The translations under genes were made by a program, and so were the position numbers. 64,000 nt of DNA from Roseivivax marinus (GTDB taxonomy: Bacteria; Pseudomonadota; Alphaproteobacteria; Rhodobacterales; Rhodobacteraceae). This document shows, piece after piece, positions 19,819 through 29,451 of the stretch. The notes below the pieces were generated by a model. The model worked only from the letters and a program-made list of their open reading frames with translations, did no database searches and was not told the origin of the DNA. How positions within the stretch are numbered: position 1 is the stretch's first letter; every line of letters starts with the position of its first letter. Location: the NCBI RefSeq assembly GCF_900109705.1, contig NZ_FOAI01000001.1, forward strand, positions 481,682 to 545,681, given 5' to 3'.

Positions 19819-20250
19819 ATGTCCCAGAGCGATCCCATTACCGTCCAGACGCTTGTGAGTGCCCCGCCCGAGGCGGCGTGGGCAGCGTTCACCGACCCCG
19901 ACGCGATCACGCAGTGGAATTTCGCCTCGCCGGACTGGCATTGCCCGTCGGCCTCGGTCGATCTGCGCGAGGGCGGGCGACAGTCCGCGCGGATGGAGGC
20001 GCGGGACGGCTCGATGGGGTTCGAGTTCGGAGGAACCTACGAGGAGGTGGACGCGCCGAACGCGCTTGCCCTGCGCCTTGACGACGGGCGATTGTCGCAC
20101 ACCACGTTCGAGGCCGCCGAGGCTGGCACCCGCGTGAGCACCACCTTCGATCCCGACGGCACCGCGCCCCCCGAGATGCAGCGGGACGGCTGGCAGGCGA
20201 TTCTCGACAACTACAAGCGCTATACCGACGGTCAGGTCGGGTCGGGCTGA
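19819..20250 (+). CDS. SRPBCC / AHSA1-like domain protein, 143 aa
   Basis: This is a START-like helix-grip fold protein, related to the activator of Hsp90 ATPase homolog 1 family. Characteristic parts are PPEAAWAAFTDPDAITQWNF near residue 17, FEFGGTYEEVDAPNAL near 68, and GWQAILDNYKRYTD near the C-terminus. The usual role is binding or sensing a hydrophobic ligand; the ligand is unknown. The ATG at 19819 is taken because the domain begins right after it. Confidence 0.88.
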   Translation: MSQSDPITVQTLVSAPPEAAWAAFTDPDAITQWNFASPDWHCPSASVDLREGGRQSARMEARDGSMGFEFGGTYEEVDAPNALALRLDDGRLSHTTFEAAEAGTRVSTTFDPDGTAPPEMQRDGWQAILDNYKRYTDGQVGSG

Positions 20251-20328
20251 CCTTCCCACGGGGCGCCTACGCCACCGGACTTCCGAAGATATCGTCGCGG
20301 CAAATCCGGAGACCGCCCATCGGCATCC

Positions 20329-21138
20329 CTATCCGCGCAGCGCCCGGATGATCGCGAACAGCGCGTCGGTCAGGTCTCCGGTGCGTGCCAGCAGGTGCTC
20401 CGGCGCGAGGCTCTCGGCATCGCCGCTGGCATCGAGCCGTGCGATCAGGCGATGCAGGCGCCTGCGGTGGGCGCCCATGGCCTTTTGCACCGGGTCCGCC
20501 AGCACCCCCGCGAAGGTCGTCACCACCGATGCGATCAATGCCAGCGCGAAGGCCACGGTCATGATCTCTCCGGCGCTCGCGCTGGCGGGGAACAGACCGT
20601 AATAGGCCTGCCCGAGCCGTTCCCCTGCCCAGAAACCGCGCGCGGCTTCGATCTGGGCCAGCCGGTCGGCGACCGAGGGCGCCAAGGACGCGATTCCCGG
20701 GGTGGCGGCGTGAAACACGACGAAGCCGACGAACAACACGGTCAGCGAGGTGGTGATCTCGGCCACCGCCGCGCGGATCGCGACGTAGTCCTGCACGGCG
20801 CGGTGCCGGACTTCGGGCGGGGCTGCGACGCCGGCACCGGCGGCGTCCAGGCGGTCCAGCAGGGCGTGGACGCGCGCCGCGACCTCGCCGCTCACGCGGG
20901 TCGGCAGGAACAGCTGTACGCGGCCCAGCCGTGCGGCCAGGCCTCGCAGGCCGACCCGGCGCAGGATCAGCACGAGCAGACGCAGCAGGAGATAGGGCGG
21001 GGCCAGCGCCACGTTCGCGGGTGCGCGCAACAGGTCGAGCCCCACCGCGCGCCGATGCAGGCCCAGCGTGCCGAGCAGCCCGTAGGTCTCGCGCACGAAG
21101 CGTCGTATCTCCGCGTCGCGGACCGCGTGGATGTCCAT
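20329..21138 (-). CDS. Predicted membrane protein, 269 aa (DUF6635-like)
   Basis: The protein has several hydrophobic segments: near residues 45-60, 130-150 (TSLTVLFVGFVVFHAATPG) and 195-215 (IMTVAFALALIASVVTTF). It has basic loops and conserved-looking N-terminal text (AEIRRFVRETYGLLGTLGLH). It resembles an uncharacterized Rhodobacteraceae membrane family (possibly DUF6635), but I am not certain of the family name. It stands alone, divergent from dddL. Confidence 0.7.
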   Translation of the reverse strand: MDIHAVRDAEIRRFVRETYGLLGTLGLHRRAVGLDLLRAPANVALAPPYLLLRLLVLILRRVGLRGLAARLGRVQLFLPTRVSGEVAARVHALLDRLDAAGAGVAAPPEVRHRAVQDYVAIRAAVAEITTSLTVLFVGFVVFHAATPGIASLAPSVADRLAQIEAARGFWAGERLGQAYYGLFPASASAGEIMTVAFALALIASVVTTFAGVLADPVQKAMGAHRRRLHRLIARLDASGDAESLAPEHLLARTGDLTDALFAIIRALRG

Positions 21139-21291
21139 CGGGCGTCCCTCCCGCCAGCATAGTGGAGCCCACGCCGCGGCGCGGCAACGCCGGAGGGGTC
21201 ACGATCCCGTCCTCCGCGTGAAATTGCCGCTTGCCGCCGATCCGTGCGCCGCGTTCTCTGGCGCAAACCGCCCAAGCCGGAGGGCCGCCCC

Positions 21292-21993
21292 GTGACGACC
21301 GAGACCACCGACGACGCCATCGCGTTCGAGATCGACGCGCAGCTGCAGGACCGCCCCGACTGGCTCTACCTGTTGCGCGAGTTCGAGGCGCTCTACCGCC
21401 ACGGCTCGGCCGGGGGCAGCAAGGCGATCCGCGCCCATCGCAAGAAGGTGCGCGACCGGCTGTCTGCGAGCATCGCGAAGAACGCGGGCTTCGTGGAGCG
21501 TGCGCCGGCCGAGAAACCCGTGACCGCGCATTTCAACCGGGCGCTCGACCTTGGCGAGCGCGGCGCGATGCAGGGCATGGCCCGCGCGCTGCGACAGGTG
21601 CGGGGCCGGCTGGTCTGGGAATACGGCTACGAAAAAGTGCCGCCCGCGCTCGCCCGCAAGTATGCCTATTGCGAGGTTCTGGGACCGCGCGGCCCGGTGC
21701 GGTCCGACAAGCTGATCCTGGGCTTCGTCTTGTTCGCGCCGAACACCACCTACCCGCAGCACAGCCATCGCGAAATCGAGGAAAGCTATATCTCGGTCGC
21801 GGGAGCGTGGTCCGAGAACAACGCGGCGGTCTACGCGCCGGGGTCGCTGATCCTGAACCGCTCGGGCGACGAGCACCGCATCACCACCGGAGAGCTCGAC
21901 CCCTGCCTTTTGGCCTATGCCTGGACCGGCAGCTCCGAGCGACTGACCGCGCCGGGCATGAAGCTGAGCGCCCCGCGCCGGAAGCCCGGCTGA
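21292..21993 (+). CDS. dddL: DMSP lyase, DddL-like cupin
   Basis: DddL cleaves dimethylsulfoniopropionate to dimethyl sulfide and acrylate. The product (233 aa from the GTG at 21292, which has GGAGG nine bases upstream) begins with the family-like DWLYLLREFEALYRHGSAGG, then ERGAMQGMARALR and YGYEKVPPALARKYAY. The cupin metal site YPQHSHREIEESYI gives HxH-x3-E and a Tyr, and the third His lies in SGDEHRITTG. The length fits DddL. An alternative GTG at 21244 would add 16 residues. Confidence 0.85.
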   Translation: MTTETTDDAIAFEIDAQLQDRPDWLYLLREFEALYRHGSAGGSKAIRAHRKKVRDRLSASIAKNAGFVERAPAEKPVTAHFNRALDLGERGAMQGMARALRQVRGRLVWEYGYEKVPPALARKYAYCEVLGPRGPVRSDKLILGFVLFAPNTTYPQHSHREIEESYISVAGAWSENNAAVYAPGSLILNRSGDEHRITTGELDPCLLAYAWTGSSERLTAPGMKLSAPRRKPG

Positions 21994-22011
21994 CGGGGCG
22001 CACGGGCCGGA

Positions 22012-23652
22012 TCAGTCGTCCTTCAGACGGAAGCGCTGGATCTTGCCGCTCTCGGTCTTGGGCAGCTCGTCCACGAACTGAACCGAGCGGGGATACTTGT
22101 AGGGCGCGATGGTCGCCTTCACGTGCTCCTGGATCGCCTTGACGGTGTCGGGGCCGCCCTCGTGGCCGTCGGCAAGCACCACGAACGCCTCGACGATCGA
22201 GCCGCGTTCGGCGTCGGGCTTGCCCACCACCGCGCATTCCGCCACCGCGGCGTGGGACAGCAGCGCCGCCTCCACCTCGGGGCCGGCGATGTTGTAGCCC
22301 GACGAGATGATCATGTCGTCGTTTCGCGCGGCAAAGTGCAGGTAGCCGTCCTCGTCCATCGTGAAGGCGTCGCCCGTGACGTTCCAGCCGTCCATGACGT
22401 AGCCCTGCTGCCGGTCGTCGGCGAGGTAGCGGCAGCCCGTAGGGCCGCGCACCGCCAGTCGCCCGACCTCGCCGCGCGGCAGTTCGAGCCCGTCCTCGCC
22501 GATCACCATGGCCTCGTAGCCGCCGACGGGTTTTCCGGTGCAGGCCGGCCGGTGGTCGTCGAAGCGGTTGGTGATGAAGATGTGCAGCATCTCGGTCGCG
22601 CCGATGCCGTCGAGCATCGGCTTGCCGGTCTTCTCCATCCACTCGTCGTAGACGGGCGCCGGCAGCGTCTCGCCCGCCGAGACGGCGGCGCGGAGCGACG
22701 ACAGGTCCGCGCCCTCGTCCATAGCGCGGAGCATCACGCGGTAGGCGGTGGGCGCGGTGAAGGACACGGTCGCCCGATACTTCTCGATGATCTCGATCAT
22801 GTTGGGCGGCGAGGCGTTCTCTAGCAGTGTCGCGGCCGCGCCGAAGCGCAGCGGGAACACGGCGAGTCCGCCGAGCCCGAAGGTAAAGGCCAGCGGCGGC
22901 GATCCCACGAACACGTCCTCGGGCGTCACGTTCAGCACCTCCTTCGCGTAGCCGTCCGCGATGATGAGGATGTCGCGGTGGAAGTGCATGGTCGCCTTGG
23001 GAGCGCCGGTCGTGCCGCTGGTGAAGCCCAGAAGCGCCACGTCGTCGCGTCCGGTGTCCACGGCGTCGAACTGCACCGGCTTTTCCAGCGCGAGGCGGTC
23101 AAGCTCGGCGTCGTGGTTCGAGGTGCCGTCGAAGCCCACCACTTTCTTCAGGTATTCCGAGGTCTTGGCGCACTTGACCATCTCGTCCATCAGCCGCGTG
23201 TCGCAGAGCGCGAACTCGATTTCGGCCTTGTCGACGGTTTTCGACAGCTCTCCCGCGCGCAGAAGCGGCATGGTGTTCACGACCACCGCGCCCGCCTTCA
23301 TCGCCGCCAGCCAGCACGCCACCATCGCGGGGTTGTTGGCCGATCGGATCAGCACGCGGTTGCCCGGCTTGATGCCAAGGTCCTCGACCATCGCGTGGGC
23401 CAGCCGGTTGGTCCAGTCCGACAGCTCCTTGTAGGTGCGCCGGCGCCCGTTGCCGATCAGCGCGGTGCGGTCGCCCATGCCCATCTCGACAATGCGGTCG
23501 GTCAGCTCGACGCCCGCGTTGAGGCGCTCGGGGTAGTCGAAGCCATCGAGCAGCAGGTCGGGCCACTGGCTCAGCGGGGGCAGGTTGTCGCGGGTGAAGG
23601 TATCGGTATGGGCCGTCGGCCCGAGAACGTGGTCCAGAGACTGGTCTTTCAT
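22012..23652 (-). CDS. 2-aminobenzoate-CoA ligase (benzoate-CoA ligase family)
   Basis: This 546-aa acyl-adenylate-forming enzyme activates an aromatic acid with ATP and CoA. Motifs include the P-loop GFTSGTTGAPKATMHFHRD near residue 210, the A5 motif DGIGATEMLHIF near 346, GWNVTGDAF near 430, and the C-terminal Lys in PKTESGKIQRF. Gene context (2-aminobenzoyl-CoA monooxygenase, kynureninase, MarR regulator) makes anthranilate the best substrate guess; benzoate or salicylate are alternatives. Confidence 0.9.
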   Translation of the reverse strand: MKDQSLDHVLGPTAHTDTFTRDNLPPLSQWPDLLLDGFDYPERLNAGVELTDRIVEMGMGDRTALIGNGRRRTYKELSDWTNRLAHAMVEDLGIKPGNRVLIRSANNPAMVACWLAAMKAGAVVVNTMPLLRAGELSKTVDKAEIEFALCDTRLMDEMVKCAKTSEYLKKVVGFDGTSNHDAELDRLALEKPVQFDAVDTGRDDVALLGFTSGTTGAPKATMHFHRDILIIADGYAKEVLNVTPEDVFVGSPPLAFTFGLGGLAVFPLRFGAAATLLENASPPNMIEIIEKYRATVSFTAPTAYRVMLRAMDEGADLSSLRAAVSAGETLPAPVYDEWMEKTGKPMLDGIGATEMLHIFITNRFDDHRPACTGKPVGGYEAMVIGEDGLELPRGEVGRLAVRGPTGCRYLADDRQQGYVMDGWNVTGDAFTMDEDGYLHFAARNDDMIISSGYNIAGPEVEAALLSHAAVAECAVVGKPDAERGSIVEAFVVLADGHEGGPDTVKAIQEHVKATIAPYKYPRSVQFVDELPKTESGKIQRFRLKDD

Positions 23653-23736
23653 CAGTCTACTCCCTGTTGCCGGCCCGGAGGAGGCCGATGTGACGGGCGG
23701 GTTGTCCCGCCTCTGTCGTTCGGGCGCAGGCCGGCC

Positions 23737-24900
23737 TCAGCCGTCCCGCGTCGCGGCATCGAGCGTCGCGCGCGCGATGATTACCTTCTGCACGTCCGAG
23801 GCGCCCTCGTAGATCCGCAGAGCCCGGATCTCGCGGTAGAGCCGTTCCACGGTCTCTCCGGACTTCACGCCGTCTCCGCCGTGCAGTTGAACGGCGGCAT
23901 CGATGACCTTCTGCGCCTCGTCGGTGGCGAAGAGCTTGGCCATCGCTGCCTCGCGGCTGACGCGGGGCGCGCCCATGTCCTTGGTCCAGGCCGCGCGGTA
24001 GACGAGCAGGGCGGCGGCATCGACCCGCAGCGCCATGTCGGCCACGTGTGCCTGCACCATCTGCAGCTCGGAGAGGGGTTTGCCCTGCACCTCGCGGGCG
24101 GTGACGCGGGTCAGCGCCTCGTCGAGTGCGCGCCGCGCGAAGCCGAGGCCGGCCGCGGCGACGGTGGTGCGGAACACGTCCAGGACGGACATGGCGATCT
24201 TGAAGCCCTGTCCCGGCTGGCCAACCAGCGCCGACCTGGGCAGCCGCGCGCCGTCGAAGCGCAGCGTCGCCAGCGGATGCGGCGCGATGGTGTCGAGGCG
24301 TTCGGCGATGCTCAGGCCGGGGGTGTCCGCGGGCACCACGAAGGCCGAGAGGCCCTTTGCGCCGGGGCCTTCGCCGGTGCGCGCGAAAAGCGTGTAAACG
24401 TCGGCGATCCCGCCGTTCGAGATCCAGGTCTTCTCGCCGTCGAGAACCCAGGCGTCGCCGTCGTCGTGTGCGGTCATGGTCGAGTTCGCCACGTCCGAGC
24501 CCGATTGCGGCTCGGTCAGCGCGAAGGCGGAAATGGCCTTGCCCGACCGGGTCAGCGGCAGCCACTCGGCCTGCTGTTCGGGTGAGCCGAACAGCGAGAT
24601 CGCCCCGGTCCCGAGGCCCTGCATGGCGAAGGCGAAGTCCGCCAGCCCGTCGGTCTGCGCCAGCGTCTCGCGGCTGAGGCACAACGTCCGGACATCGAGC
24701 GGCTTCGGATTCGCGGGGTCGACGGCGGAGGGTTCGAGCCAACCGTCCGCCCCGAGGCGCGCGACGAGGTCGCGGCAGGTGGCGTCGGTGTCGTGGTGGT
24801 CGATGGGGCCGAGCACGGCGGCCCAGTCCGCCAGGCGCGTGGCGTGGTCGCGGTGGCTTTCATCTAGAAACGGCCAGTCGAGATAGGAACGGTCGGCCAT
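23737..24900 (-). CDS. Acyl-CoA dehydrogenase family protein, 387 aa
   Basis: This FAD-dependent dehydrogenase acts on an acyl-CoA ester. It shows [14 protein letters not shown] near residue 125, [13 protein letters not shown] near 155, and the C-terminal ACAD signature [21 protein letters not shown] with YEGASDVQK near 365. The start ATG at 24900 overlaps the stop of the enoyl-CoA hydratase gene. It probably oxidises a ring-derived intermediate in the CoA-dependent anthranilate pathway, an inference from the operon. Confidence 0.92.
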   Translation of the reverse strand: MADRSYLDWPFLDESHRDHATRLADWAAVLGPIDHHDTDATCRDLVARLGADGWLEPSAVDPANPKPLDVRTLCLSRETLAQTDGLADFAFAMQGLGTGAISLFGSPEQQAEWLPLTRSGKAISAFALTEPQSGSDVANSTMTAHDDGDAWVLDGEKTWISNGGIADVYTLFARTGEGPGAKGLSAFVVPADTPGLSIAERLDTIAPHPLATLRFDGARLPRSALVGQPGQGFKIAMSVLDVFRTTVAAAGLGFARRALDEALTRVTAREVQGKPLSELQMVQAHVADMALRVDAAALLVYRAAWTKDMGAPRVSREAAMAKLFATDEAQKVIDAAVQLHGGDGVKSGETVERLYREIRALRIYEGASDVQKVIIARATLDAATRDG

Positions 24901-25700
24901 CAATCCCCCTCGAACACCGGCTTTTCCTTCGCGACGAAGGCGTTGTAGGCGCGGGTGAAATCCTCGGTCTGCATGCAGATCGCCTGCGCCTGCGCCTCGG
25001 CCTCGATCGCCTGCTCCAGCGACATGGACCATTCCTGGTTCAACATGGTCTTCGTCATCATGTGCCCGAAGTTCGGGCCGGCGGCGATGCGGGCTGCCAT
25101 GTCCTGCGCGGTGGCCTCGAGATCGTCGCGCGCGACGACGCGATTCCAGAAACCCCAGGTCTCGCCCTCTTCGGCGCTCATGGAACGGCCGGTATAGAGG
25201 AGTTCCGACGCGCGGCCCTGTCCGATGATCCGGGGCAGCATGGCGCAGGCGCCCATGTCGCATCCCGCGAGGCCGACTTTGGTAAACAGGAACGCGGTCT
25301 TGGTTTCCGGCGTCGCGACCCGCAGGTCCGAGGCCATGGCGATGATCGCGCCCGCGCCCACGCAGACGCCGTCGGCTGCCGCGATCACCGGCGTGTGGCA
25401 GTTGATCATCGCCTTCACGAGATCCCCGGTCATCCGGGTGAAGGCCAGAAGATCTTTCATCGACATCTTGGTCAGCGGACCGATGATGTCATGGACGTCC
25501 CCGCCCGAGCAGAAGTTGCCGCCGTTCGAGCCGAACACGACCGCCTTCACATCGTCGCGGTAGGGCAGGGCGCGGAACCAGTCGCGCAGCTCGGCATAGC
25601 TGTCGAAGGTCAGCGGGTTCTTGCGGTCGGGCCGGTCCAGCCGGAGCGTCGCGATACCGTCCGCGATCTCGCAGCGGAAATGTGTGGGCGTGTCGGTCAT
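24900..25700 (-). CDS. Enoyl-CoA hydratase/isomerase family protein, 266 aa
   Basis: This crotonase-fold enzyme has the oxyanion-hole segment [13 protein letters not shown] near residue 60 and [23 protein letters not shown] near residues 105-127, then [14 protein letters not shown] near 145. It lies between marR and the acyl-CoA dehydrogenase with overlapping codons on both sides. It probably hydrates or opens a ring intermediate of 2-aminobenzoyl-CoA breakdown. Confidence 0.92.
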   Translation of the reverse strand: MTDTPTHFRCEIADGIATLRLDRPDRKNPLTFDSYAELRDWFRALPYRDDVKAVVFGSNGGNFCSGGDVHDIIGPLTKMSMKDLLAFTRMTGDLVKAMINCHTPVIAAADGVCVGAGAIIAMASDLRVATPETKTAFLFTKVGLAGCDMGACAMLPRIIGQGRASELLYTGRSMSAEEGETWGFWNRVVARDDLEATAQDMAARIAAGPNFGHMMTKTMLNQEWSMSLEQAIEAEAQAQAICMQTEDFTRAYNAFVAKEKPVFEGD

Positions 25701-26191
25701 TCGTCCTCCTCTCGGTGCGCCAGCGCGTCGAAGCGGTCCGCCAGCGTCAGCGCCTCCTCGGTGGTGAAGTCCGACAGCAGCTCCGAAAGCCAGGCCTCGT
25801 GGGCCGCGGCCTGCCGGGCGAACTCTTCCTGTCCCTTGCGGGTGAGCCGCACGAGCGACGCGCGGCGGTCGCCGGGCACCTGCACCCGGACGACGAGACC
25901 GTCCTCGGCCAGCCGGTCCACGATGCCTGTCACGTTCCCGTTCGAGACCCGCAGCACGCCGGACAACGCGCTCATCTTCAGACCGTTCTCGAAGCGGTCG
26001 AGCGCGGCCATCACGTCGAAGCGGGGCAGGGTGGTGTCGAACTCGGTGCGGAGGCGGTCGCGCAGCGCCGCCTCGACCTGTCGCGTGCTCTTGAGCATCC
26101 TCAGCCAAAGCCGGAGACGCGCCTTGGACGCGGCGCCGGTTTCGGCCGAGTGTTCTGCCTGACGCGGCGCGTCTGGTCCCTGGTTGGCCAC
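25697..26191 (-). CDS. MarR family regulator of the aminobenzoyl-CoA operon
   Basis: This 164-aa winged-helix regulator has [20 protein letters not shown] near residue 55, the recognition helix region [19 protein letters not shown] and the wing [18 protein letters not shown]. It is the first gene of the minus-strand ligase operon (ATGA overlap with the hydratase). Upstream, an inverted repeat at 26247-26277 recurs at the other aminobenzoyl-CoA promoter. CoA-thioester derepression is known for related MarR regulators of aromatic pathways and is inferred here. Confidence 0.93.
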   Translation of the reverse strand: MANQGPDAPRQAEHSAETGAASKARLRLWLRMLKSTRQVEAALRDRLRTEFDTTLPRFDVMAALDRFENGLKMSALSGVLRVSNGNVTGIVDRLAEDGLVVRVQVPGDRRASLVRLTRKGQEEFARQAAAHEAWLSELLSDFTTEEALTLADRFDALAHREEDE

Positions 26192-26246
26192 CGATGACCT
26201 CTCCCGTTAGCGGCGAATGCTCGGAGGCTAGGCACCACCAATTTTT

Positions 26247-26277
26247 ATTTCAAGCAAAAAAGGTTTGAGCTTGAAAT
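26247..26277. promoter_or_regulatory. Putative MarR operator, copy 1
   Basis: Perfect 9-bp inverted repeat ATTTCAAGC (26247-26255) and GCTTGAAAT (26269-26277) with a 13-bp A-rich spacer. It lies in the divergent gap between marR (start 26191) and the arylformamidase gene (start 26357). Copy 2 is at 37517-37546. Confidence 0.78.
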
Positions 26278-26356
26278 ACTCTGCGGCCCGTAGCAGCATC
26301 CTCTTGTCGCCGGCCACCCGAGGGGTGGTTCGGCCCCGAAATACAGGAGGTTTCGC

Positions 26357-27187
26357 GTGATCGTGCACCGGATCGAGGACTGGGACGACGCCTATGAGAA
26401 CGGGCGCAACATCCCCGGCGGGACCGAGTATCCCGGCCCGTGGGTAGAGCCCGCCGCCCGGTTCCGCGAGGCCGCCAACGCCCGTCTCGACATCGCTTAC
26501 GGTGAGGGCGCGCGGCACCGCTACGACCTGTTTCTGCCCGAAGGGACCCCCCGCGGACTCTTCGTCTTCGTGCACGGCGGCTACTGGATGGCCCTCGACA
26601 AGTCCTACTGGTCGCACCTCGCTGCCGGTCCGCTGGCGCGCGGCTGGGCCTGCGCGATGCCGTCCTACGACCTGTGTCCGGACGTGAGCATCGCCGAGAT
26701 CACCCGCCAGATCGGCGCGGCCGTCGATCACATGGCAGGCGAGGTCGCGGGGCCGCTCGTTCTGTCGGGTCACTCGGCAGGCGGGCACCTCGTGTCGGCG
26801 ATGATGTGCCACGACTCGCCGCTGTCCGCCTCCACGCAGGCGCGTCTGCGCCACGTGGTGTCGATTTCCGGGCTGCACGACCTGCGCCCGTTGATGAACA
26901 CGTCGCGCAACGCGCAGCTCAAGCTCGATCTCGACAGTGCCGAGGCGAATTCCCCCGCGCTCAAGCGGCCACTCCCCGGAGTGCGTCTGACCGCTTGGGT
27001 CGGTGGCGGCGAGCGGCAGGAGTTCCTGCGCCAGAACGCGCTTCTCGCCAACATCTGGCACGGCCTTGGCGCCGTGACCCTGGAGGTGGCCGAACCTGAC
27101 CGCCACCACTTCAACGTGATCGACGGGCTGGGCGACGCGTCCTCTCCGTTGATGCGCGCGGCGCTCGATCCGGTGGAGGACGCCTGA
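26357..27187 (+). CDS. Alpha/beta hydrolase, arylformamidase-like (KynB-type function)
   Basis: This 276-aa serine hydrolase shows the HGGYW motif near residue 75 and the nucleophile elbow SGHSAGGHLV near 135, with Asp and His candidates near the C-terminus (DRHHFNVIDGL). Arylformamidases convert N-formylkynurenine to kynurenine. Kynureninase and the anthranilate-activating enzymes nearby support that role. The GTG at 26357 follows AGGAGG by six bases. It is not the cyclase-type KynB fold but the eukaryotic-like hydrolase type. Confidence 0.82.
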   Translation: MIVHRIEDWDDAYENGRNIPGGTEYPGPWVEPAARFREAANARLDIAYGEGARHRYDLFLPEGTPRGLFVFVHGGYWMALDKSYWSHLAAGPLARGWACAMPSYDLCPDVSIAEITRQIGAAVDHMAGEVAGPLVLSGHSAGGHLVSAMMCHDSPLSASTQARLRHVVSISGLHDLRPLMNTSRNAQLKLDLDSAEANSPALKRPLPGVRLTAWVGGGERQEFLRQNALLANIWHGLGAVTLEVAEPDRHHFNVIDGLGDASSPLMRAALDPVEDA

Positions 27188-27304
27188 AACCGAGAAAATG
27201 GGGTTGCAGCGGAAAACCGATGCGGCCCTGATGACCAAATTCCGGCACGACGCCCACCAAAGAGGCGCGGCCCGATCAACGAACCGACACCAGGGAGACT
27301 GAAG

Positions 27305-28504
27305 ATGACCACCAAGACACTGCTCATGGCCTCGACCATGCTGTCGCTGGGCCTTGCCACCGCGGCGACCGCGCAGGACGACGTGCCCGCGGGCGCCGAG
27401 GACGACGTTCTCAAGATCGGCCTGATCTACACCCTGTCCGGCCCCGCCGCCGCGCTGGGCGAGCAGGCTCGCAACGGCTTCATGCTGGCGGCCGAGCAGA
27501 TCGGCGAGATCGGCGGCATGGAGACCGAGATCGTCGTCATCGACGACGAGCAGCGCCCCGACAAGGCCGCCGATGACGCCCGCGAGCTGGTGCAGCGCGA
27601 AGAGGTCGACTTCGTCGTCGGTCCGATCTTCTCGAACATCCTCGTGGCGATTCACCAGCCCGTGGTCGAGACCGGCACGATCCTCATCTCGACCAACGCC
27701 GGCACGTCGAACTTCGCGGGCGCGGACTGCCACCCGAACTTCTTCGTGACGTCCTACCAGAACGACCAGAACCACGAGGTCATGGGCGCCTACGCCGAAC
27801 AGCAGGGCTACCAGAACGTGTTCCTGATGGCGCCGAACTACCAGGCCGGCAAGGACAGCCTCGCGGGCTTCAAGCACTCCTATACCGGCGGCGTCGCCGG
27901 CGAGGTGTTCACCGAGCTCGGGCAACTCGACTTCTCGTCCGAGCTGGCGCAGGTCGCGGCATTCCAGCCCGACGCTCTCTTCACCTTCATGCCCGGCGGC
28001 ATGGGCGTGAACCTCGTGAAGCAATACGATCAGGCGGGCCTGTCCTCGGTGCCGTTCCTGTCGGCCTTCACCGTGGACGAGACCACGCTGCCCGCCACGC
28101 AGGACGCGGCCGTCGGCCTTCTGGGCGGTGCGAACTGGGCGCCGGATCTCGAGAACGAGGCCAACACGGCCTTCGTGGAAGCCTATATCGAGGAATACGA
28201 CGCCGTGCCCGCGACCTATGCCATGCAGGCCTATGACGCGGCGCAGCTGATCGACTCGGCGGTCCGCAAGGTCGGCGGCGACCTCACTGATCGCGACGCC
28301 CTGCGCGCGGCCCTCAAGGAGGCCGACTTCGACAGCCCGCGCGGCGATTTCTCGTTCGGCAACAACAACTTTCCGATCCAGGACTTCTACCTGACCGAAG
28401 CCGTGAAGCGCGAAGACGGCCGTTTTGCCACCTCGGCGCGGGAGGTCATCTTCGACGACTACGTCGATACCTACGCCGACCAGTGCGAGATGGGCGCGTC
28501 CTGA
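27305..28504 (+). CDS. ABC transporter substrate-binding protein (LivK-like), 399 aa
   Basis: This periplasmic binding protein has a cleavable signal peptide (TLLMASTMLSLGLATAATAQ, about residues 4-23). The mature part follows the type I periplasmic-binding fold: LKIGLIYTLSGPAAALGEQ near residue 37, IDDEQRPDKAADDARELV near 80 and NFFVTSYQNDQNHEVMGAY near 147. It is the first gene of a full transporter operon inside an aromatic-degradation cluster, so an aromatic acid or amino acid is the likely ligand. Confidence 0.93.
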   Translation: MTTKTLLMASTMLSLGLATAATAQDDVPAGAEDDVLKIGLIYTLSGPAAALGEQARNGFMLAAEQIGEIGGMETEIVVIDDEQRPDKAADDARELVQREEVDFVVGPIFSNILVAIHQPVVETGTILISTNAGTSNFAGADCHPNFFVTSYQNDQNHEVMGAYAEQQGYQNVFLMAPNYQAGKDSLAGFKHSYTGGVAGEVFTELGQLDFSSELAQVAAFQPDALFTFMPGGMGVNLVKQYDQAGLSSVPFLSAFTVDETTLPATQDAAVGLLGGANWAPDLENEANTAFVEAYIEEYDAVPATYAMQAYDAAQLIDSAVRKVGGDLTDRDALRAALKEADFDSPRGDFSFGNNNFPIQDFYLTEAVKREDGRFATSAREVIFDDYVDTYADQCEMGAS

Positions 28505-28533
28505 TCATCGTCTGACCGGGAAAGGCCACGGCC

Positions 28534-29451
28534 ATGACAAACCTATTCGTACTCCAGCTTCTGAACGGCGTTCAGCTCGGCGTCCTGCTGTTCCTGATCG
28601 CCGCCGGACTGACGCTGGTCTTCGGGATCATGGACGTGGTCAATCTCGCCCACGGCGTGCTCTACATGGTGGGGGCGTATTTCGTCGCAACCTTCGCAAG
28701 CCTGACCGGCAGCTTCTGGTGGGGGCTCCTGCTGATGCTGCCGGCGGCCGTCGCCGTCGGGCTCATTCTCGAACTCGTGGTGATCCGACGGCTCTACACC
28801 CGCTCTCATCTGGACCAGGTGCTGGCGACCTTCGGGCTGGTGATGATCGCCAACGAGACGGTCAAGATCGTCTGGGGCGTCTCGCCGCTGTCGGTGCCGA
28901 CGCCCGAGATCCTGTCCGGCTCAGTCCCGCTGATGGGGCCGCTGCAATATCCTGTCTACCGCATCGCGATCATCGTCGCGGGTCTCGCGGTGGCCGGGGC
29001 GCTCTACCTCGTCATCAACCACACCCGCATCGGGATGCTGCTGCGCGCGGGCGCCACGAACCGGGCGATGGTCTCGGCGCTGGGTGTGGACATCGGCAAG
29101 CTCTTCGCCATCGTCTTTACCCTCGGAGCGGTGCTGGCCTGCCTCGCCGGCGCGCTGGTGGCGCCGATCCTGTCGGTGGACACCGGCATGGGCGAGAGCG
29201 TCCTGATCCTGACCTTCGTGGTGGTGGTGATCGGCGGCATCGGCTCGATCAAGGGTGCCTTTCTCGGCGCGCTGCTCGTGGCCATCGTCGACACGCTTGG
29301 CGGCGTCTTCGGGCCGATCCTGCTGCGCTCGGTCCTCGATCCGTCGGCAGCGGGTCAGGCGGGCCGGATGCTCGCGCCGATGCTCGTCTACATCCTGATG
29401 GCGGCGATCCTCTGCGCCAAGCCGGCGGGCCTGTTCGGAGGGCGCGGCTGA
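28534..29451 (+). CDS. Branched-chain-type ABC transporter permease (LivH-like), 305 aa
   Basis: This inner-membrane permease has about eight hydrophobic segments and starts LQLLNGVQLGVLLFLIAAGL. The LivH-type coupling region shows NHTRIGMLLRAGATNRAMVSALGVD near residues 160-185, and VVIGGIGSIKGAFLGALLV follows near 230. Its stop overlaps the start of the next permease by one base. Confidence 0.95.
   Translation: MTNLFVLQLLNGVQLGVLLFLIAAGLTLVFGIMDVVNLAHGVLYMVGAYFVATFASLTGSFWWGLLLMLPAAVAVGLILELVVIRRLYTRSHLDQVLATFGLVMIANETVKIVWGVSPLSVPTPEILSGSVPLMGPLQYPVYRIAIIVAGLAVAGALYLVINHTRIGMLLRAGATNRAMVSALGVDIGKLFAIVFTLGAVLACLAGALVAPILSVDTGMGESVLILTFVVVVIGGIGSIKGAFLGALLVAIVDTLGGVFGPILLRSVLDPSAAGQAGRMLAPMLVYILMAAILCAKPAGLFGGRG

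Noticed and set aside
26228..28024. 598-codon minus-strand frame opposite arylformamidase and binding protein
   Set aside because: Antisense shadow; the plus-strand genes have clear catalytic and signal-peptide motifs.
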